This document shows, piece after piece, positions 57,137-60,513 of a stretch of 60,513 nt of DNA. The position numbers were made by a program, and so were the translations under genes. Origin of the DNA: Desulfovibrionaceae bacterium. GTDB taxonomy: Bacteria; Desulfobacterota; Desulfovibrionia; Desulfovibrionales; Desulfovibrionaceae. The notes beneath the pieces are model-generated. The model was not told the origin of the DNA. It worked only from the letters and a program-made list of their open reading frames with translations, and did no database searches. Location: contig WSYE01000006.1 in NCBI GenBank assembly GCA_009773665.1, positions 1 to 60,513 of the forward strand, read 5' to 3'. Each line of letters opens with the position of its first letter. Position 1 is the stretch's first letter.

Positions 57137-57760
57137 ATGAAACGCATTTTGAGCTTCTTCGCCATGCTGGCGCTTCTCACGGGACTCGCTGCTCCGGCCC
57201 AGGCCCAGCAGAGCGCGTCAGCACCGGACAGGTCCTTCTCCCTGACCATCCCGTCCGGCTGGGTGGCCATCCCGCCGCTGGAGCTGTACCTTTTCGAGCA
57301 TCCTGGCCGCACCGCACCGGTCACGCCCGAGGAGCTGGCCGAATTCCGCAAGACGCGCATGGGCTTCCAGCGACCCGCCGACGCCTGGTTCACCCTGCCC
57401 TACATGATCGTGCGCCTGGAGACCGACAAGAAGCGCGGCCCGCAGGAACTGTTCATGGACCACGTGCTTGCCGAGAAGGACAGCGAGGCGGGCTCCGGCG
57501 GCGAAGGCTACCGCTTCCGGGAAAAGGACCACTTGCCCACCAAGCGCCTGCACTATTATAAGGACGTCAGCTACAGCGCCGCCCAGGGCCGCAAGGTGGC
57601 CATGGGCGTGTACACCTATCTGACCAGCCGGGGCTTTTTGCGCGTGGCCTGGTTCGTGGGCGAGAACGAGCTGCGCTCCTACGAGCCGACGCTGCACCAG
57701 TCAGCCATGAGCGTGAAGCTGTCGCCGGAGTTGGAATACGTGCCGGAGGGCAAGAAATGA
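57137..57760 (+). CDS. secreted hypothetical protein (207 aa)
   Basis: Signal peptide with an AQA cleavage site (MKRILSFFAMLALLTGLAAP then AQAQQ), then a soluble domain with FSLTIPSGWVAIPPLELYLF and a later GVYTYLTSRGFLRVAWFVGE resembling the many periplasmic proteins that share an IPxGW start. No catalytic motif. GGGAG precedes the ATG. It overlaps the repair gene by four bases (ATGA), but the functional link is not obvious. Confidence 0.75.
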   Translation: MKRILSFFAMLALLTGLAAPAQAQQSASAPDRSFSLTIPSGWVAIPPLELYLFEHPGRTAPVTPEELAEFRKTRMGFQRPADAWFTLPYMIVRLETDKKRGPQELFMDHVLAEKDSEAGSGGEGYRFREKDHLPTKRLHYYKDVSYSAAQGRKVAMGVYTYLTSRGFLRVAWFVGENELRSYEPTLHQSAMSVKLSPELEYVPEGKK

Positions 57761-58233
57761 GCGCCACCGAGATCATCGTCGCCAAACCGCTGGCCCTGCA
57801 TCTTACCTGGGACGGGGACACTTTGGACTCCATCGGCCTCAGATGGGCCGGGGACGCGGACGTCTCCGCCCCCAGGACCGGACTCGGGCGTGAATTGGCC
57901 GAGGCGCTTACCCGGTACGTGGCCGGGGAGCGCGTGGAGTGGCCGGTGCTGCCCGTGGATTTAAGCAGGCTCGCGCCGTTCCACCGCGTGGTGCTGAAGG
58001 AGCTGTACCGGATTCCGGCGGGCCAGAGCCTGAGCTACGGCCAGCTGGCCGAGCGCTGCGGCAGCCCCAAGGCCGCCCGCGCCGTGGGGCAGGTGATGGC
58101 CAAAAACCCCTGGCCCCTGGTGTTCCCCTGCCACCGGGTGCTGGCTTCTGGCGGCGGACTTGGTGGGTTCGGGCCTGGCGTCGAGATGAAGAAGTGGTTG
58201 TTGGATCTTGAGCGCAGGTCCTGCGCCGGGTGA
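57757..58233 (+). CDS. ogt: O6-alkylguanine-DNA alkyltransferase (Ogt/MGMT family)
   Basis: 158 residues. Acceptor-cysteine motif PCHRV (WPLVFPCHRVLASGGGLGGFG) and helix-turn-helix segment (GQSLSYGQLAERCGSPKAARAVGQ in part) are intact. Suicide repair protein removing alkyl groups from guanine O6. The N-terminal domain is short. ATG overlaps the previous stop. Confidence 0.9.
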   Translation: MSATEIIVAKPLALHLTWDGDTLDSIGLRWAGDADVSAPRTGLGRELAEALTRYVAGERVEWPVLPVDLSRLAPFHRVVLKELYRIPAGQSLSYGQLAERCGSPKAARAVGQVMAKNPWPLVFPCHRVLASGGGLGGFGPGVEMKKWLLDLERRSCAG

Positions 58234-58354
58234 GGCGGACGACGCCTTGGACGATCTTGACTAGGTGCGAGGAGCGCGCAGGAGAGTCCTAGGCCTGCCA
58301 GCCTTCACTGGGCCTTCCGGGCGCGCAAAGTACGTCCAAAGCGTCCCAAACCCG

Positions 58355-58384
58355 TTGACAACCCCAGCGCCGCGCGTGTAGCGT
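58355..58384 (+). promoter_or_regulatory. promoter of the leu leader (TTGACA-N18-TAGCGT)
   Basis: Consensus -35 (58355-58360) and a partial -10 (58379-58384). Transcription would start near 58391, directly at the leader peptide ATG (58392), making the leader mRNA nearly leaderless. 58234-58354 holds no gene. Confidence 0.5.
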
Positions 58385-58391
58385 TACCCAC

Positions 58392-58454
58392 ATGACCTCG
58401 GTCTCCGCCTCCCTCGCTCTGGCTCTCCTGCTACTGCCCCCCGCGGGCAAATAA
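58392..58454 (+). CDS. leuL: leucine-rich leader peptide of leuA
   Basis: 20-residue open frame MTSVSASLALALLLLPPAGK with six Leu in eight codons, four consecutive (CTC CTG CTA CTG), ending in TAA 92 bases before leuA. The Leu run and the hairpin that follows (58492-58506) are the hallmarks of translation-coupled attenuation of leucine biosynthesis. No Shine-Dalgarno is visible, which agrees with the leaderless start suggested by the promoter. Assigned by design, not by homology. Confidence 0.7.
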   Translation: MTSVSASLALALLLLPPAGK

Positions 58455-58491
58455 TACTCTTTTCTCTTTTTGCATTCGCAATCCGTGTCCA

Positions 58492-58515
58492 CCCGCTTAA
58501 GGCGGGGGTTTCCTT
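58492..58515 (+). terminator. attenuator hairpin in the leuA leader
   Basis: CCCGC-TTAAG-GCGGG (58492-58506) followed by GGTTTCCTT, a modest terminator. The GCGGG in the last codons of the leader peptide (58443-58447) could instead pair with the CCCGC arm, giving an antiterminator when ribosomes stall at Leu codons. Confidence 0.55.
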
Positions 58516-58545
58516 ACGCATTCTCGCAGCAGGAGTGTTCATAGC

Positions 58546-60243
58546 ATGCAGCCCAGCACCCCGGACAAGTACCGTCCCTTTCCTCCCGTGCCCATCACTG
58601 GCCGCACCTGGCCGGACAAGGCCATCACCGCCGCCCCCATCTGGCTCTCCACGGACCTGCGCGACGGCAACCAGGCCCTGTTCGAGCCTCTGGACCCGGC
58701 CAACAAGCTGCGTCTGTTCGAGCTGCTGACCCGCGTGGGCTTCAAGGAGATCGAGGTGGCCTTTCCGGCGGCCTCCCAGACCGATTTCGACTTCGTGCGC
58801 TCACTCATCGAGGACAGCCACATCCCCAGCGACGTGACCATCTCCGTGCTCAGCCAGTGCCGTGAGCACCTGATCCGCCGCACCATGGAGTCGCTCCAGG
58901 GCGCGCGCCGGGCCATCGTGCACATCTACGCCTCCACGGCCCCAGTGTTCATGAAGACCGTGTTCCGCAAGACCCCCGAAGAGGTCATCGCTATGGCCGT
59001 GTCCTCGGTGAAGCTCATCCGTGAACTGGCTGCCGACCAGCCCGCCACCGAGTGGGCGCTGGAGTTCAGCCCCGAGAACTTCTCCGGCTCCGACCTCACC
59101 TTCGCCCGCGACATCTCCGACGCCGTGGCCGAGGCCTGGGGCGCAACGCCAGACGACAAGCTCATCGTGAACCTCCCGGCCACCGTTGAGCTGGCCACCC
59201 CCAATGTCTACGCCGACCAGATCGAATGGATGTGCCGCAACCTGAAGCACCGCCAGAGCATGATCATCAGCGTGCACACCCACAACGACCGGGGAGCTGC
59301 CGTGGCCGCCGCCGAGCTTGCCATACTGGCCGGAGCCGAGCGCGTGGAAGGCTGCCTGTTCGGCAACGGCGAGCGCACCGGCAACGCCGACCTGGTGACC
59401 ATGGGGCTGAACCTGTACACCCAGGGCATCAACCCTGGCCTGGACTTTACCGAACTGGACAAGCTGGCCCGCACCGCCGAGGAACTCACCGGCCTGCCCG
59501 TGCATCCGCGCCATCCCTACGCGGGCGATCTGGTGTTCACAGCCTTCTCCGGCTCCCACCAGGACGCCATCAAGAAGGGCATGGCTGCGCGCCAGCCCGG
59601 CGACGTCTGGGACGTGCCCTACCTGCCCGTCGACCCCGAAGACCTTGGGCGCGGCTACGACTCCATCGTCCGCGTCAACAGCCAGTCCGGCAAAGGCGGC
59701 GTGGCCTACCTCATGGAGACGGCCCACGGCATGGTCATGCCGCGCAGGCTTCAGGTGGAGTTCTCCGGCGTTGTGCAGCGTCGCGCCGACGCCAAGGGCG
59801 GCGAAATCTCCGCGCCCGAGTTGTGGGACCTCTTCGCCACGGAATACCTCAAGTTGAAAAAGCCCCTGCTTTACGCAGGGCATCATCTGATTGAGCGCGG
59901 CAAGGGTCAGGGCGTCAGCCTCACCGTGGGTCTGGACAAGAAGACCCTGGGGCTCTCCGGATCGGGCAATGGTCCCATCGACGCCACCGTGCATGCCCTG
60001 GGGTTGCCCATCACCCTGCACTCCTACGAGGAGCGGGCCATCAGCCAGGGCGCGGACGCCAAGGCCGCCGCCTTCGTGGAAGTATCCATGGAGGGCGTGA
60101 AGGGCATGACCTTCGGCGTGGGCGTACACGAGAACATTGTCACCGCCTCGATTCTGGCGGTGATGAGCGCCGTGAACCGCCTGCTGGAGCTGGCCACGCG
60201 GGAAGTGCGCGCCGAGATGCTGGAGAAGCTGAAAGAAGAGTAG
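58546..60243 (+). CDS. leuA: 2-isopropylmalate synthase (long LeuA form)
   Basis: 565 residues, the length of the LeuA form in which catalytic TIM barrel and C-terminal regulatory domain resemble yeast Leu4. Active-site motifs LSTDLRDGNQAL, SVHTHNDRGAAVA and GCLFGNGERTGNADLV are present. It condenses 2-oxoisovalerate with acetyl-CoA in the first step of leucine synthesis and is feedback-inhibited by leucine. GCAGGAG lies upstream of the ATG. Regulation by attenuation is suggested by the leader peptide at 58392-58454. No other leu genes follow within the window. Confidence 0.95.
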   Translation: MQPSTPDKYRPFPPVPITGRTWPDKAITAAPIWLSTDLRDGNQALFEPLDPANKLRLFELLTRVGFKEIEVAFPAASQTDFDFVRSLIEDSHIPSDVTISVLSQCREHLIRRTMESLQGARRAIVHIYASTAPVFMKTVFRKTPEEVIAMAVSSVKLIRELAADQPATEWALEFSPENFSGSDLTFARDISDAVAEAWGATPDDKLIVNLPATVELATPNVYADQIEWMCRNLKHRQSMIISVHTHNDRGAAVAAAELAILAGAERVEGCLFGNGERTGNADLVTMGLNLYTQGINPGLDFTELDKLARTAEELTGLPVHPRHPYAGDLVFTAFSGSHQDAIKKGMAARQPGDVWDVPYLPVDPEDLGRGYDSIVRVNSQSGKGGVAYLMETAHGMVMPRRLQVEFSGVVQRRADAKGGEISAPELWDLFATEYLKLKKPLLYAGHHLIERGKGQGVSLTVGLDKKTLGLSGSGNGPIDATVHALGLPITLHSYEERAISQGADAKAAAFVEVSMEGVKGMTFGVGVHENIVTASILAVMSAVNRLLELATREVRAEMLEKLKEE

Positions 60244-60264
60244 CGGACAGACAAACGGGGGAAA

Positions 60265-60311
60265 GCCTCCGGCGGCCAAAGGGCTCCGCCCTTATGGAAT
60301 CCCTCATGGGG
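60265..60311 (+). repeat. dispersed repeat copy 1 after leuA (GCCTCCGGCGGCC family)
   Basis: Core GCCTCCGGCGGCC, then AAAGGGC-TCC-GCCCTT, then a shorter inverted pair GGAATCCC/TCATGGGG-like. Begins 22 bases after the leuA stop and may act as its terminator. Confidence 0.8.
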
Positions 60312-60375
60312 TTGGTTGGTTCTTCCGGCGAGGAAAGCGACGTGGGGCGCGGCGCGAGGGAGTTTGCGAAAAAGG

Positions 60376-60422
60376 GCCTCCGGCGGCCAAAGGGCTCCGC
60401 CCTTGTGGAATCCCTTACGGGA
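60376..60422 (+). repeat. dispersed repeat copy 2 after leuA (GCCTCCGGCGGCC family)
   Basis: Nearly identical to the copy at 60265 over the core and hairpin (differs at ATGG/GTGG and in the tail), 111 bases further on and in the same orientation. The remaining sequence to the window end shows no gene. Confidence 0.8.
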
Positions 60423-60513
60423 TCAGGATGGTTGTTCCTGCCGTTGACGATGTGAGTGTTTGGCGAAAATCGACCGCACGTATTGGTCCGTGAGGTCATG
60501 GCGTAAATGTCAG

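Noticed and set aside
58801..60279. 492-codon minus-strand open frame opposite leuA
   Set aside because: Shadow of the leuA codon pattern; the forward strand encodes a complete LeuA.

Overview
This 60.5 kb window is GC-rich, gene-dense bacterial chromosome. It most likely comes from a Desulfovibrio-like sulfate reducer (Desulfovibrionales). The evidence is a cooS-cooC-cooA carbon monoxide dehydrogenase cassette with a CX2C D-cluster motif, a c-type-heme chemoreceptor resembling DcrA, an F-type ATPase operon with paired b and b' subunits but no a or c subunit, an upstream bactofilin, and a small gene read through an in-frame TGA that looks like selenocysteine use. The species assignment is inference from gene content, not from an rRNA gene.

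Layout. 1-295: tandem sigma70-like promoters reading left out of the window, possibly toward an rRNA or tRNA operon. 296-3709 (-): cooS, cooC, cooA, with a perfect CooA-type palindrome upstream of cooS. 3911-11042 (+): a lone receiver protein, then a translationally coupled signalling operon (STAS, CheA, a PAS histidine kinase split by a C9 tract, receiver-HDOD, receiver with a degenerate HD-GYP domain). 11122-12652 (-): proB, a MITE-like hairpin and a small ORF. 12777-13960 (+): an HD-GYP phosphodiesterase coupled to a candidate dual-CXXC selenoprotein. 14143-22218: envelope and stress genes (M48 lipoprotein protease, S24-type repressor, MFS transporter, SPOR protein, MltB, NlpC/P60, Tpx, DmeF). 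22219-25134: an island of different composition with an IS3-type transposase remnant, a chemoreceptor and AT-rich DNA. 25135-26957 (+): MarR and a sigma54 response regulator. 27138-33676: a polysaccharide or lipid-linked glycan cluster (three GT4 glycosyltransferases, a WecA/MraY-type transferase with an extra cytosolic domain, a B12-type radical SAM protein). 33737-36568 (+): the haem chemoreceptor and three small genes.

From 55914 down to 36615 almost everything is on the minus strand and is core physiology: mreBCD-mrdA-rodA-bactofilin (cell shape), atpF'-F-H-A-G-D-C (ATP synthase), glmU, zapB, zapA, a 6S RNA, rny, a YmdB-type phosphodiesterase, tyrS and a UbiA-type prenyltransferase. From 56122 to the right edge genes are on the plus strand: YhcC-like radical SAM protein, a secreted hypothetical protein, an Ogt/MGMT-type repair protein, and leuA preceded by a leucine-rich leader peptide and hairpin.

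The most rewarding items beyond routine annotation are the candidate selenoprotein with its SECIS-like hairpin (13757-13960), the unannotated-type leader peptide of leuA (58392-58454), the homopolymer-split kinase (7838-7846), the CooA box (3784-3801), the 6S RNA (41692-41876) and a dispersed repeat family with the core GCCTCCGGCGGCC. No CRISPR array, prophage, tRNA or rRNA gene was seen.
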